From: Chryseobacterium sp. ZHDP1
Lineage (GTDB): Bacteria; Bacteroidota; Bacteroidia; Flavobacteriales; Weeksellaceae
Assembly: GCF_018603435.1 (NCBI RefSeq)
Contig: NZ_CP075682.1
Span: forward strand, 2,542,001-2,606,000
Length of the DNA stretch: 64,000 bases
Direction: 5' to 3'
Part shown: positions 26,418 through 36,800 of the stretch, piece after piece
Numbering within the stretch: the stretch's first letter is position 1
Layout of the letters: every line of letters starts with the position of its first letter
The notes under the pieces: model-generated
Told to the model about the DNA's origin: nothing
What the model saw: the letters and a program-made list of their open reading frames with translations, nothing else
Databases searched by the model: none
Translations under genes and position numbers: made by a program

Positions 26418-26467
26418 AGCCTGTGATTTGAAATAATTTTCTATATTTGTTTTAAATATTTATACCG

Positions 26468-26860
26468 ATGACAAATACCGTAGCTGAGAAAATAAAAAGA
26501 TTAAGAAAATCCAAAGGGTTTTCTCAGGATGATATGGCAGATAAACTACACATTTCCCAGTCTGCCTATGCACGCATAGAAAGCGGGGAAAGCAATTCAT
26601 GGGTACATCATATTGAAAAATTAAGTGAAATTTTTGAAATAAAACCTGAGAACTTTCTTACGGATGAAGCCAATAATCTTGAACAAGAAAATACAGATCA
26701 AAAAGGAGGAATGGCATTTCAATTTGTAGGCACTATTAATACTATAAATTCCTTATCAGAAAAGGTAATTGAACTCTACGAAGAACGTATAAAAGAATTA
26801 AAGGAGCAGGTAGAATTCTGGAAAGATCAGGCTGGAAACTCCAACAATCCTGTAAATTAA
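26468..26860 (+). CDS. XRE-family helix-turn-helix regulator
   Basis: 130 residues. The N-terminal 65 residues are a Cro/CI-type HTH: KIKRLRKSKGFSQDDMADKL, then HISQSAYARIESGE as the recognition-helix region. A short acidic linker leads to a C-terminal amphipathic helix (KVIELYEERIKELKEQVEF) that probably forms a coiled-coil dimer. Such proteins usually repress their own and a neighbouring gene; the palindrome in front of it fits that. It is divergent from the lipoprotein module and likely controls it. Confidence 0.88.
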   Translation: MTNTVAEKIKRLRKSKGFSQDDMADKLHISQSAYARIESGESNSWVHHIEKLSEIFEIKPENFLTDEANNLEQENTDQKGGMAFQFVGTINTINSLSEKVIELYEERIKELKEQVEFWKDQAGNSNNPVN

Positions 26861-26898
26861 AAAACCGGTTAAGAAAAATTTTCTTAACCGGTTTTTTT
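26861..26898. terminator. Perfect hairpin terminator after the XRE gene (copy 2)
   Basis: Same 17-base arms as the hairpin after accA, with central A instead of T, so it is the exact reverse complement of copy 1. T-rich tails on both sides serve the XRE gene and the convergent DUF6759 gene. Confidence 0.85.
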
Positions 26899-26918
26899 TA
26901 GCTCTTTTCTCTATTCAA

Positions 26919-27617
26919 TTATTCACTCAGATTCAGCTCGATCTCAATATCTTTGTTTATCTTTTTCAGGGACGAATATTTGGCATCACACACCATTGTG
27001 GTTAAAATATATTCTCCTTTTTCTACCAATAAAAAGTTTTGTCCGTTTGCCGGAACACCCAGATTATAATATTTTTTCCCATTGATCTTTACAATCAGAT
27101 TACATTTAGACCTGTTTTTAATATTGATATACGCTTCCTTATCCATCGGATCATTATTAAAAAGATGGGTTAACATGGCTGCTGTCTTTTTATTCTGTTC
27201 ACTTGCTCCGGAAGATTTTTTATTCGATCCGGAAACACTCGCGTAGTTTACCGTTCTTTCCGCTTTAGAAGCATTGGCTGCAATGGTTTTAGAATTGTTC
27301 AGGCTGTTGTTATCCAAAACCATCTGTTTTATTTTATCTTCACTTAAGGGTTTAATGGTTGGCTTGGCTTCAGGAGAATTTCCTGCCGTGATGATGGCAA
27401 TCAGTTTTCTTTTGAAATAATCTGTTTTGGCATGTCCGGGATTTTGTTTCAGAAATCCTGCAATCACTCTTGCTTCCGCAGTGGTTTCCGCATCACTTTC
27501 TGTATAGATGATGGCAGTTTCCTTTTCTACGATGCCTTTGGATTTCGTTTTTTTCTTTTTTTGCGAAAACCCGAGAGTGAAAATGCATAGAAATATGAGG
27601 AGAAATATTTTTTTCAT
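26919..27617 (-). CDS. DUF6759 family secreted protein (copy A)
   Basis: 232 residues from the ATG at 27617; an upstream in-frame methionine would add 17 residues ahead of the signal peptide. The signal is MKKIFLLIFLCIFTLGFSQ. A Lys-rich linker follows, then the C-terminal DUF6759 domain: FNNDPMDKEAYINIKN, SKCNLIVKINGKKYYNLGVP, a KGEYILTTMVCD segment and KYSSLKK. The two cysteines are conserved in the three copies at 51-54 kb. Function is unknown. It is transcribed leftward, away from tsf. Confidence 0.75.
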   Translation of the reverse strand: MKKIFLLIFLCIFTLGFSQKKKKTKSKGIVEKETAIIYTESDAETTAEARVIAGFLKQNPGHAKTDYFKRKLIAIITAGNSPEAKPTIKPLSEDKIKQMVLDNNSLNNSKTIAANASKAERTVNYASVSGSNKKSSGASEQNKKTAAMLTHLFNNDPMDKEAYINIKNRSKCNLIVKINGKKYYNLGVPANGQNFLLVEKGEYILTTMVCDAKYSSLKKINKDIEIELNLSE

Positions 27618-27692
27618 TAAGTAAACATTTAAAAATTTATTAAATATACAAATAACGCAAAAAGTCATTTTTTAGTTTATCATTAAAATCAT

Positions 27693-27700
27693 TATCTTTG
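27693..27700 (+). promoter_or_regulatory. -7 box of tsf
   Basis: TATCTTTG 62 bases before the tsf ATG, with a T-rich -33 region. Having its own promoter would let tsf be expressed although it is detached from rpsB. Confidence 0.5.
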
Positions 27701-27762
27701 CATCGCTTTAAAATTAAGCTAAAAATTAATACTAATCTTAAATAAAAAAAATAATAGATATT

Positions 27763-28587
27763 ATGTCTTATACACCAGCTGCTGCAGACGTAGCAAAATT
27801 GAGAAACCAAACAGGTGCAGGTATGATGGACTGCAAAAAAGCTTTAGTTGAAGCTGAAGGAGATTTCGAAAAAGCGGTAGATATCCTTAGAAAAAAAGGA
27901 CAGAAAGTTGCTGCTAACAGAGCTGACAGAGAGTCTACTGAAGGGGCAGTAATCGCTAGAGTAAACGAAGATAACACGTTAGGTGCTATTATCTCTTTAA
28001 ATTGTGAGACTGACTTCGTAGGTAAAAACGAAGCTTTCATCGAACTAGCTTATGAATTGGCTGAAATGGCAATTTTTGCTGCTTCTAAAGAAGAATTATT
28101 GGCTACAGATTTCCACGGAATCACTGTTGCTGAAAAATTAATCGAGCAAACAGGTGTTATCGGTGAAAAAATCGAGATCGGTGCATTCGAAAGAATTACA
28201 GGTCCTTACTTAGGAGCTTACATCCACGCTGGAAACAAAATCGCTGCCATCACTTCTCTTTCTGCAAAAGTAGACGGAGCAGACGAAGTTGCAAAATCTG
28301 TTTCTATGCAGGCTGCTGCGATGAACCCAATCGCTCTAGACGAAACTTCTGTTTCTCAGGAAACCATCGATAAAGAATTAGAAATCGAAAGACACAAACT
28401 TGTAGAAGAAGGTAAACCGGCAAACATTATCGATAATATCCTTAAAGGTAAAATGCAGAGATTCTACAAAGACAATACTTTGGTACACCAAGATTTCATT
28501 AAAGACAGCTCTATGTCAGTTGCTGACTATGTGAAGTCTGTAAATGCAGATCTTAAAGTAACAGGATTTATCAGAATCAGCTTATAA
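27763..28587 (+). CDS. tsf: Translation elongation factor Ts
   Basis: 274 residues. EF-Ts recycles EF-Tu by exchanging GDP for GTP. The N-terminal UBA-like domain contains LRNQTGAGMMDCKKALVEAE and the core has LNCETDFVGKNEAF, both hallmarks. Length and sequence are intact. In most bacteria tsf directly follows rpsB; here rpsB is at 54.4 kb on the other strand, and the upstream neighbour is a divergent DUF6759 gene. It has its own likely promoter and terminator. Confidence 0.97.
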   Translation: MSYTPAAADVAKLRNQTGAGMMDCKKALVEAEGDFEKAVDILRKKGQKVAANRADRESTEGAVIARVNEDNTLGAIISLNCETDFVGKNEAFIELAYELAEMAIFAASKEELLATDFHGITVAEKLIEQTGVIGEKIEIGAFERITGPYLGAYIHAGNKIAAITSLSAKVDGADEVAKSVSMQAAAMNPIALDETSVSQETIDKELEIERHKLVEEGKPANIIDNILKGKMQRFYKDNTLVHQDFIKDSSMSVADYVKSVNADLKVTGFIRISL

Positions 28588-28609
28588 TCTTTTTAAGATT
28601 AAAAATATT

Positions 28610-28642
28610 AATCCCGATGATTTTTTTCATCGGGATTTTTTT
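28610..28642 (+). terminator. Terminator after tsf
   Basis: AATCCCGATGA and TCATCGGGATT form a perfect 11-bp stem with a six-T loop, followed by a T run. Confidence 0.85.
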
Positions 28643-28754
28643 ATGCCAAAAATAGCGAACCGTCTAAATATTAACGCATTATTAAATATTTAAAAATTAC
28701 ATTAAATGGAGTTATTTAGATAAAAATCATCATAAAAAATTGATTATTAATGCT

Positions 28755-28762
28755 TAGATTTG
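28755..28762 (+). promoter_or_regulatory. -7 box of surface protein gene 1
   Basis: TAGATTTG 18 bases before the ATG at 28781. The surrounding 40 bases resemble those before gene 2 (33816). Confidence 0.5.
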
Positions 28763-28780
28763 CAGCCCTTATTATTAGAC

Positions 28781-31700
28781 ATGAAAAAATTTCTACTAAT
28801 CTTTTGCTCTTTTTTTTATTTAATTCTTAATGCCCAACTGGATACGGAACACTGGTTTGCGCCAATGTCGGCAAGTTCTCTTCAGGGTACTCCGGAATGC
28901 TATCTGTATTTATCCACCAATGAAACGACTCCGTTTTCTGTTCAGATTTACAACAACAATACGGTGTTTTCTACTGTTCAGGTGAGTAAAAACAATCCGG
29001 TACAAGTTACCATTCCGAACAATTATATGATTGCCTCTACTCCATCCAATCTTTTTACACAGAGATCAATGGGATTACAGGTGAAAGGTCCTAAAAAATT
29101 CTTTGCCAACTTCAGATTTGCAGTTCCCAATCAGGCAGAAATCATCACTTCTAAAGGTTTGGCAGGAATCGGGAAAAACTTTTTCGTAGGCGTTGCCCCG
29201 AATACAACCGCAAAACCTTACGTTAATTCAACCATTGGATTTATTGCAACGGAAGACAATACAACCGTAACATTATCCGGTTACAATCCGAACGTTATTT
29301 TCTCTGACGGTACTTCATCACCCTCAAGAACTTTTACCATCAATAAAGGGAAATCATATATCATTGAAGCGCAGAGTGATCTGTCCTCAAGCAATTTAAC
29401 AGGATTGGTTGGTGCAAAAATTACGGCGAATAAACCTATTTCGGTAACCAACGGTAATTTCAACAGTATCTATACCACACAGAACAACAGCAATGTGGAT
29501 ATTCTGATGGATCAGGCTGTTCCTGTAGAAAGATTAGGAAAAACATTTGCTTTGGTAAAAGGAAACGGACCTGCCGATTCCGGAATGGAAGCTGCTTTGG
29601 TTATTGCCACGGAAAATAACACCAAACTTACCGTAAACGGTACTCTTTTAGGAAATGTCACACTGAATGCAGGACAATATTACATTGTTCAGGGAACCAG
29701 CTATATCAATCAGGGGAACGGACATTACAATATGAGTATTTCTGCCAATAATAATGTGTATGTTTATCAGCTTCTTGCAGGAACTTCAGGAAGTACGGTA
29801 TATGCAACCGGCGGAATGAATTTCATCCCTCCTTTAAGCTGTTTTTTACCAAAAGAAATTAACGAAATCGGCTTTATCAATAAAATAGGAAGTAATTCTT
29901 TTGATACCAAACTTAACATCATTACCCAGACAGGAGCCAATGTAACGTTTAACGGAAGTGCCATCGGCGCGATCAGCGGACCTTATCCAGTAACGGGAAA
30001 TCCGGGTTGGGTAACCTATTCTCTTCAGGGAGTTAACGGAAATATTACAGTAAATTCTACCCTTCCTGTTACGGCAGGAATTGCAGCCGGAAACGGTGCA
30101 GTAGGTTACGGCGGGTATTTTGCAGGGTTTTCATCTGTTCCGGCGATTACAAAAACCGGCGACTGCTACGCAGGAATTCTTTTACAGGTTGATAATAATT
30201 ACGATTCTTATCAGTGGTTTTTAAATGGAAATCCAATTTCGGGAGCAACCTCTTTCTCAATCAATCCAGAATTGTACGGAGCAGGGGATTATACCTGTTT
30301 AATTACAAAAAACAACTGCGAAACCAGATTAACAGGAGTTTACAGCTATACTTTATGCCCTCCGATTTCCACTACAACTTACAATATCGGGTCTTGTAAC
30401 ACAAAAGTGATTACTCCGGCGTTTACAAACTCTACGCAGACTATCGTTCCATCGCTTACCAGTATCATTTCACCGCCAACATCGGGAACTGCTACGGTAA
30501 ATCCAACAACAGGGCAAATTACTTATACCCCCAATCCTTCTGCAACGAACAGTACCGATAATTTCATTTATTACGTTCAGGGGAATGGAAATCCTTTTGA
30601 TTTTGAATATTTTAAAATCATTATTAATACAAATGTTTTACAGGTAAATAACGGTTCTTTAGCATCCTGTGCAGGAACCAACGGAAACGGAACTTATAAT
30701 CTGACTTCTGTAAATGTTTCTTCTGATCCGGGAACTACGATAACCTATTTTACCAATTCTAATTTAACCGGACAGATTACCAATCCTGCGAACTATTCCG
30801 GACCGGCAGGAACTGTTTACGCCAATGTGACTTCACAGTACGGCTGTTCAAAAACTGCTCAGATTACATTAGCTTTAAATGCTTTACCGAATGTTAATAA
30901 TGTTTCTCTGGCTTCATGTACAGGAACAGGCGGAAACGGAACGTTCAATTTAACGGCAGCCAATGTTTCTTCTGATCCGGGAATTACGGTGACGTATTTT
31001 ACGAATTCTAATTTAACAGGGCAAATTACCAACCCTGCAACCTATTCAGGTCCGGCAGGAATTATTTATGCGAATGTGACTTCTGCAAACGGATGTTCGA
31101 AAACTGCTCAGATCACTTTAACGGTAAATTCTTTACCCAACACGAATAACGCGACTTTAACGTCTTGCGCCGGAACTAATGGAAACGGAACTTTCAATTT
31201 AACTTCAGCTAACGTTTCTTCTGATCCGGGAGTTACAGTAACTTATTTTACCAATTCAAATTTAACAGGACAGATTACAAACCCTGCGAACTATTCGGGA
31301 GCTTCAGGAATTATTTATGCCAATGTAACTTCCGCAGCAGGCTGTTCAAAAGCAGCTCAGATTACTTTAACGGTAAATTCTTTGCCTAATGTTACGAACG
31401 CCACTTTATCTTCGTGCGCAGGAGCCAACGGAAACGGAACTTATAATTTAACCACAGCTAACGTTTCTTCCGATCCGGGAGTTACGGTAACCTATTTTAC
31501 CAATTCTAATTTAACAGGACAGATTACAAACCCTGCGAATTATTCGGGAGCTTCCGGAATTATTTATGCCAATGTAACTTCCGCAGCAGGCTGTTCAAAA
31601 GCAGCTCAGATTACTTTAACGGTAAATCCTTTGCTTAATGTTACGAATGCCACTTTATCTTCCTGTGCAGGAACCAACGGAAACGGAACGTTCAATTTAA

Positions 31701-33619
31701 CGGCAGCCAATGTTTCTTCTGATCCGGGAATTACGGTAACGTATTTTACGAATTCAAATTTGACGGGGCAAATTACCAATCCTGCAACCTATTCAGGTCC
31801 ATCAGGAATTATTTATGCGAATGTGACTTCTGCCAACGGATGTTCGAAAACCGCTCAGATCACTTTAACGGTAAATTCTTTACCCAACACGAATAACGCG
31901 ACTTTAACATCTTGTGCCGGAAACAACGGAAACGGAACTTTTAATTTAACTTCAGCTAACGTTTCTTCTGATCCGGGAGTTACAGTAACTTATTTTACCA
32001 ATTCAAATTTAACAGGACAGATTACAAACCCTGCGAATTATTCGGGAGCTTCAGGAATTATTTATGCCAATGTAACTTCCGCAGCAGGCTGTTCAAAAAC
32101 AGCTCAGATTACTTTAACGGTAAATCCTTTGCCTAACGTTACGAATGCCACTTTATCTTCGTGCGCAGTAACCAATGGAAACGGAACTTATAATTTAACC
32201 ACAGCCAATGTTTCTTCTGATCCGGGAGTGACGGTAACTTATTTTACCAATTCTAATTTAACCGGACAGATTGCTAACCCTGCGAATTATTCAGGACCTG
32301 CAGGAATTATTTATGCAAATATTACCTCTGCGAATGGATGTTCCAGACAGGCACAGATTACTTTAACAAGCACTCCATCGCCTAATATTAACACCGCAAA
32401 TTATAATGCGAGTCTTTGTGATGATAATTTTGACGGTATTGTTAACGTGAATTTTTCAACCGTTACTCCTCAGATTGTGACCAATGCTGCGAATTTTACG
32501 GTAAGATATTATTTAAGTCAGGCAGATGCAAATGCCGGAAATGGTAACACTCTGCCTGTAAACTGGACGTATACAGCAAATACTACCGTTTATGTAAGAG
32601 TAGACTCAGCGGGAGGAAGTTGTCCTCCGGCTTTCGGACAGATTAATTTTAAAATAGGAAATAAAATTACGCTGCTTACCAACGTTGTGAATATGGATGT
32701 TTGCGATAATGATCTTAACGGTTCTGAAAACGTAAATCTTAATGACTATAAAAATTTATTTACCACTAATCCTGCCATTACTTTAACTTTTCATGCCACT
32801 TTAGCGGATGCTCAGAATGGCACTAATACAATTCCTGCAAACCAGACGATTACTTCTCCAAAAACTTTCTATGTAAGATTTGTAAGCGGAACCGAATGTC
32901 CGAATACAGGAATAATTAATGTAACACTTAAATCGCCTAAAAAATCCAGTCAGCTTACTGACAAAGTGGTTTGTTCTACAGAAAAAGTGGTATTGGATCC
33001 GGGTGCGGAATTCAGTTCTTATACTTGGAGTACAGGAGCAACTACTCAGACTATTCTTGCCGGTGCGGGAACGTATTATGTAGATTTAGGTTTTAACGGA
33101 TGTTTTTACCGTCAGTATGTAAATGTGACGACTTCGCAGGCTCCGACAATCACCAGCATCAACGTAACAGCTTCTAATGCAACAATAAATGTTACAGGCG
33201 GAACTCCTCCTTATCAGTACTCGTTAAACGGAATAGACTATCAGACTTCCAATACATTTATGGGGCTTTCAAGGGGAATTCATACCGTTTATGTTTTAGG
33301 AAAAGACGGTTGTTTACCTGTGGTTAAGGAGTTTTTAATTGTAAATATTATCAATGCAATTACCCCGAACGGAGACGGCATCAATGATGTTCTCAATTAT
33401 TCTGATCTGAAAATAAAGCAAAACGTGTCGATTGAAATTTCAGACAGATATGGAGCTGCTGTTTATAAATCTACAGATAAAAGCTATATCTGGGACGGAA
33501 AATCAGGAGGACGACCTCTTCCGACAGGGACTTACTGGTATATTTTAAAATGGATTGAACCCGATACAAAACTTCCGGTTTCTTACTCCGGATGGATTTT
33601 AATAAAAAACAGAGAATAA
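28781..33619 (+). CDS. Giant T9SS type B surface protein 1 with seven 83-residue repeats
   Basis: 1612 residues from the ATG at 28781; an upstream in-frame start lacks a signal peptide. Order: signal peptide (about 1-20); an IgGFc-binding-like N-terminal region (about 20-445) with HWFAPM and ATEDNTTVTLSGYNPN; an Ig-like module around 465-530; seven 83-residue repeats (619-1199); two CDDNFDG/CDNDLNG modules; a WSTGATTQ module; and a final CHU_C/TIGR04131 domain with ITPNGDGINDVLNYSD and TGTYWY. That last domain is the type B sorting signal of the type IX secretion system. It is probably exported and cell-surface or released, and adhesive. Same family as the next five genes. Confidence 0.9.
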   Translation: MKKFLLIFCSFFYLILNAQLDTEHWFAPMSASSLQGTPECYLYLSTNETTPFSVQIYNNNTVFSTVQVSKNNPVQVTIPNNYMIASTPSNLFTQRSMGLQVKGPKKFFANFRFAVPNQAEIITSKGLAGIGKNFFVGVAPNTTAKPYVNSTIGFIATEDNTTVTLSGYNPNVIFSDGTSSPSRTFTINKGKSYIIEAQSDLSSSNLTGLVGAKITANKPISVTNGNFNSIYTTQNNSNVDILMDQAVPVERLGKTFALVKGNGPADSGMEAALVIATENNTKLTVNGTLLGNVTLNAGQYYIVQGTSYINQGNGHYNMSISANNNVYVYQLLAGTSGSTVYATGGMNFIPPLSCFLPKEINEIGFINKIGSNSFDTKLNIITQTGANVTFNGSAIGAISGPYPVTGNPGWVTYSLQGVNGNITVNSTLPVTAGIAAGNGAVGYGGYFAGFSSVPAITKTGDCYAGILLQVDNNYDSYQWFLNGNPISGATSFSINPELYGAGDYTCLITKNNCETRLTGVYSYTLCPPISTTTYNIGSCNTKVITPAFTNSTQTIVPSLTSIISPPTSGTATVNPTTGQITYTPNPSATNSTDNFIYYVQGNGNPFDFEYFKIIINTNVLQVNNGSLASCAGTNGNGTYNLTSVNVSSDPGTTITYFTNSNLTGQITNPANYSGPAGTVYANVTSQYGCSKTAQITLALNALPNVNNVSLASCTGTGGNGTFNLTAANVSSDPGITVTYFTNSNLTGQITNPATYSGPAGIIYANVTSANGCSKTAQITLTVNSLPNTNNATLTSCAGTNGNGTFNLTSANVSSDPGVTVTYFTNSNLTGQITNPANYSGASGIIYANVTSAAGCSKAAQITLTVNSLPNVTNATLSSCAGANGNGTYNLTTANVSSDPGVTVTYFTNSNLTGQITNPANYSGASGIIYANVTSAAGCSKAAQITLTVNPLLNVTNATLSSCAGTNGNGTFNLTAANVSSDPGITVTYFTNSNLTGQITNPATYSGPSGIIYANVTSANGCSKTAQITLTVNSLPNTNNATLTSCAGNNGNGTFNLTSANVSSDPGVTVTYFTNSNLTGQITNPANYSGASGIIYANVTSAAGCSKTAQITLTVNPLPNVTNATLSSCAVTNGNGTYNLTTANVSSDPGVTVTYFTNSNLTGQIANPANYSGPAGIIYANITSANGCSRQAQITLTSTPSPNINTANYNASLCDDNFDGIVNVNFSTVTPQIVTNAANFTVRYYLSQADANAGNGNTLPVNWTYTANTTVYVRVDSAGGSCPPAFGQINFKIGNKITLLTNVVNMDVCDNDLNGSENVNLNDYKNLFTTNPAITLTFHATLADAQNGTNTIPANQTITSPKTFYVRFVSGTECPNTGIINVTLKSPKKSSQLTDKVVCSTEKVVLDPGAEFSSYTWSTGATTQTILAGAGTYYVDLGFNGCFYRQYVNVTTSQAPTITSINVTASNATINVTGGTPPYQYSLNGIDYQTSNTFMGLSRGIHTVYVLGKDGCLPVVKEFLIVNIINAITPNGDGINDVLNYSDLKIKQNVSIEISDRYGAAVYKSTDKSYIWDGKSGGRPLPTGTYWYILKWIEPDTKLPVSYSGWILIKNRE
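30635..32377 (+). repeat. Seven in-frame 249-bp tandem repeats
   Basis: Seven exact-length units start at 30635, 30884, 31133, 31382, 31631, 31880 and 32129. Each encodes 83 residues with the core NGTFNLTAANVSSDPG, YFTNSNLTGQITNPA and a conserved NGCSKTAQITL-type end. Units 2-3-4 match units 5-6-7 in order better than they match each other, showing a three-unit (747-bp) duplication. Each unit has two cysteines that could bridge. Confidence 0.9.
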
Positions 33620-33645
33620 CTTTTTTACTTTACACTATACCACTG

Positions 33646-33678
33646 ATCCTGATGAATTAAAATCATCAGGATTTTTTA
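33646..33678 (+). terminator. Terminator after surface protein gene 1
   Basis: ATCCTGATGA (33646-33655) pairs with TCATCAGGAT (33663-33672), then a T run. Confidence 0.8.
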
Positions 33679-33789
33679 TTAATATTTAAATATCTTTTCA
33701 ATTATTAAAAAAATATTAAATATTCAACAATATTCATAATTATAGAAATTACTAATTAAAATTTATATAAAAAATTGACTTTTAATACT

Positions 33790-33797
33790 TACATTTG
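33790..33797 (+). promoter_or_regulatory. -7 box of surface protein gene 2
   Basis: TACATTTG 18 bases before the ATG at 33816, the same spacing as before gene 1. Confidence 0.5.
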
Positions 33798-33815
33798 CAT
33801 CCCTTATTGAGAAAT

Positions 33816-36800
33816 ATGAAAAAACTTTTACTAACCATTTGTACATTTCTTTGTCTATTATTCAATGCACAGCTTGACACCGATCATTGGTTTGCTCCGA
33901 TGGCTTCAAAGTCTGGAACAGGGAATCTTCAGGGATATTTATATTTATCCACCAATGAAACCACTCCCTTCAGCGTACAAATTTATAATAGCAATGCTCT
34001 TTATACCACAGTACAGGTTAGTAAAGGAAATCCCGCTCAGGTAAGTATTCCAAACAGTTTTTTAATCACTACTAATCCATCGGATTTATTTAGTCCGAAT
34101 TCAATGGGAGTTTACCTGAAAGGAACGAAAAAATTCTTTGCCAATTATAGATTTTCGGTTCCCAATCACGCTGAAATTATTACCTCTAAAGGTTTAGCCG
34201 GATTAGGAAAAACGTTCTACGTAGGAATGGCACCTATTACCGGTGCTGCAACTTATGTAAACTCTACCATAGGAGTTACTGCTACGGAAGACAATACTTC
34301 GGTTGTGATATCAGGATATAATCCGAATGTTGTTTTCTCTGATGGCTCCTCAAGCCCTACAAAAACATTTACCTTAAATAAAGGAGAATCCTATATCGTA
34401 GATGCTTTAAGTACAGATTCGGCAGTGAATCTTGATGGGTTAATCGGGGCGAAAATACAATCTACGAAACCTATTTCTGTAACCAACGGAAATTTTAACG
34501 GAATTTATACCAATTTAAATTTTACCAACAACGATATCCTTATGGATCAGGCAGCCCCTACAGACAGACTGGGAAAAGAATTTGTTGTGGTAAAAGGAAA
34601 CGGAACCGTAGTTTCCGAAATGGAAACAGCCCTGATTGTGGCAACACAAAACAATACCCAAATTACAATTAACGGTATTGCTACAGGCATTACACTGAAT
34701 GAGGGACAGTATTATATGGTTCCAAGTAATAATTATATACAGCACGGAACCGGAGACAATTATAACATGAGCATTTCTGCCAATAATAACATCTATGTTT
34801 ATCAGTTATTAGCAGGAGTTTCTTCTACAACAGGTGGCAATGAATACGCTACAGGAGGGATGAACTTTATTCCTCCGTTAAGCTGCTTTATGCCCAATAA
34901 AGTAGACGAAATAGGATTTATCAATCAAATCGGAAGTCAGACATTTAATACCCGCCTCAATATTATCACCCAGACTGGAGCAACCGTAACTTTAAACGGA
35001 AATCCGATTGCTACCGCTAACGGACCTTATCCTGTCAACGGAAATCCTAACTGGGTTACCTACACTGTTCCTAATATTACAGGAACTGTTACCGTAAATT
35101 CTACCAAATCTGTTACCGCAGGAATTGCTGCAGGGAGTGGCGCAGTGGGTTATGGAGGCTATTTTGCAGGATTTTCTTCTGTCCCTGTGATTTCAAAAAC
35201 CGGAGATTGCTATCTCGGGATTTTATTACAGGTAGATAACACATACGACAATTACCAATGGTATCTGAATGGAAATTCTATTCCGGGAGCCACTTCATAT
35301 TCCATCAATCCTGAATTATACGGCGCGGGAAACTATACCTGTATGGTTTCTAAAAATAATTGTGGTTCTCTGCTTACAGATCCGTATTCCTATACATTAT
35401 GTCCTCCGATCACAACGACGACTTATAATATAGGATCATGCAATACAAAAGTGATTTCGCCTGTTTTTACTAATTCTACACAGGCTATTGTTCCGGGTAA
35501 TACAAGCATTATTTTGGCTCCTACTTCCGGAACTGCAACTGTGAATTCTGCAACGGGGCAAATCACCTATACTCCCAATGCAGGACTTACAGCAGATACA
35601 ACGGACAGTTTCATTTATTACATAGAAGGAAACGGAAGCCCTGCAAGTTTTGAATATTTTAAAATCATCATCAATACGGATGTTTTGCAGACCACAAATG
35701 CATCCTTAACTTCATGCGCAGATACCAACGGAAACGGGACTTTCAATTTAAACTCAGCCAGTGTAACACCGGATTCGGGAACTACAGTACAGTATTTCAC
35801 CAATGCTGCATTAACAGGAACTCCCATTGCAGCACCGGGAAATTATTCGGGACCGGCAGGAACCATTTATGCAAATGTAACATCATCATACGGCTGCACA
35901 AAAGTCGCACAAATTACATTAACTACGACTCCGTCTCCAAATATTAACACAGGTAATTATAATGCGACCCTTTGTGATGATAATTTTGACGGTATCGTTA
36001 ACGTGAATTTCCCAAGCATCACTCCTGTTATTGTGACCAATTCTGCAAACTTTAATGTAAGATATTATTTACTTCAGGCTGATGCAAATGCGGGTAATAA
36101 CAATACACTTCCAGCAAACTGGACATATACAGCTAACACTACTGTTTATGTAAGAGTGGATGCACTTACAGGAAGCTGCCCTCAGGTTTTTGGTCAGATT
36201 AACTTTACTATCGGAAACAGAATTACTTTAATTACAGCAAATGCAGCAACAGATGTTTGTGATAGTGATCTTAGTGGTTCTGAAGCAGTAAATTTAAATG
36301 ATTACAAAAACCTTTTTACGGCGAATGCAGGAGTAAGCCTTACGTTCTACTCTACATTGGCCAATGCACAGGCGGGAACCAATGCGATTTCACCAAACCA
36401 GAATATTTCTGCAACAAATACCTTTTACATCAGATTTACTTCCGCTACAGAATGTCCGAGTACGGGAGTTTTAACAATCAATTTAAAATCACCAAAAAAA
36501 TCTACAAGACTTGCTGATAAAGTCATATGTCCTAATGATACAACAACATTAGACGCTGGTGCCGGATTTACTTCTTATTTATGGAGTACCGGAGCAACTA
36601 CACAATCCATCATTGCCGGAGCGGGAAATTATTATGTGGATCTTGGATTTAACGGATGTGTATACAGACAGTATGTAAAGATTACCACAGCTGAATCTCC
36701 TTCTATTTCTAAAATTGAGGTTTCAGGGTATAATGCTACCGTTACCGTTACAGGGGGCACTCCTCCATATAAATATTCATTAAACGGAATTGATTATCAG

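Noticed and set aside
23259-26898. Integrated phage or transposon
   Set aside because: No integrase, transposase or target-site duplication was found; the XRE protein alone does not show a prophage.
30635-32377. Regular repeats that might suggest a CRISPR array or satellite
   Set aside because: Units are 249 bp, in frame, encode a clear beta-rich module and have no unique spacers.
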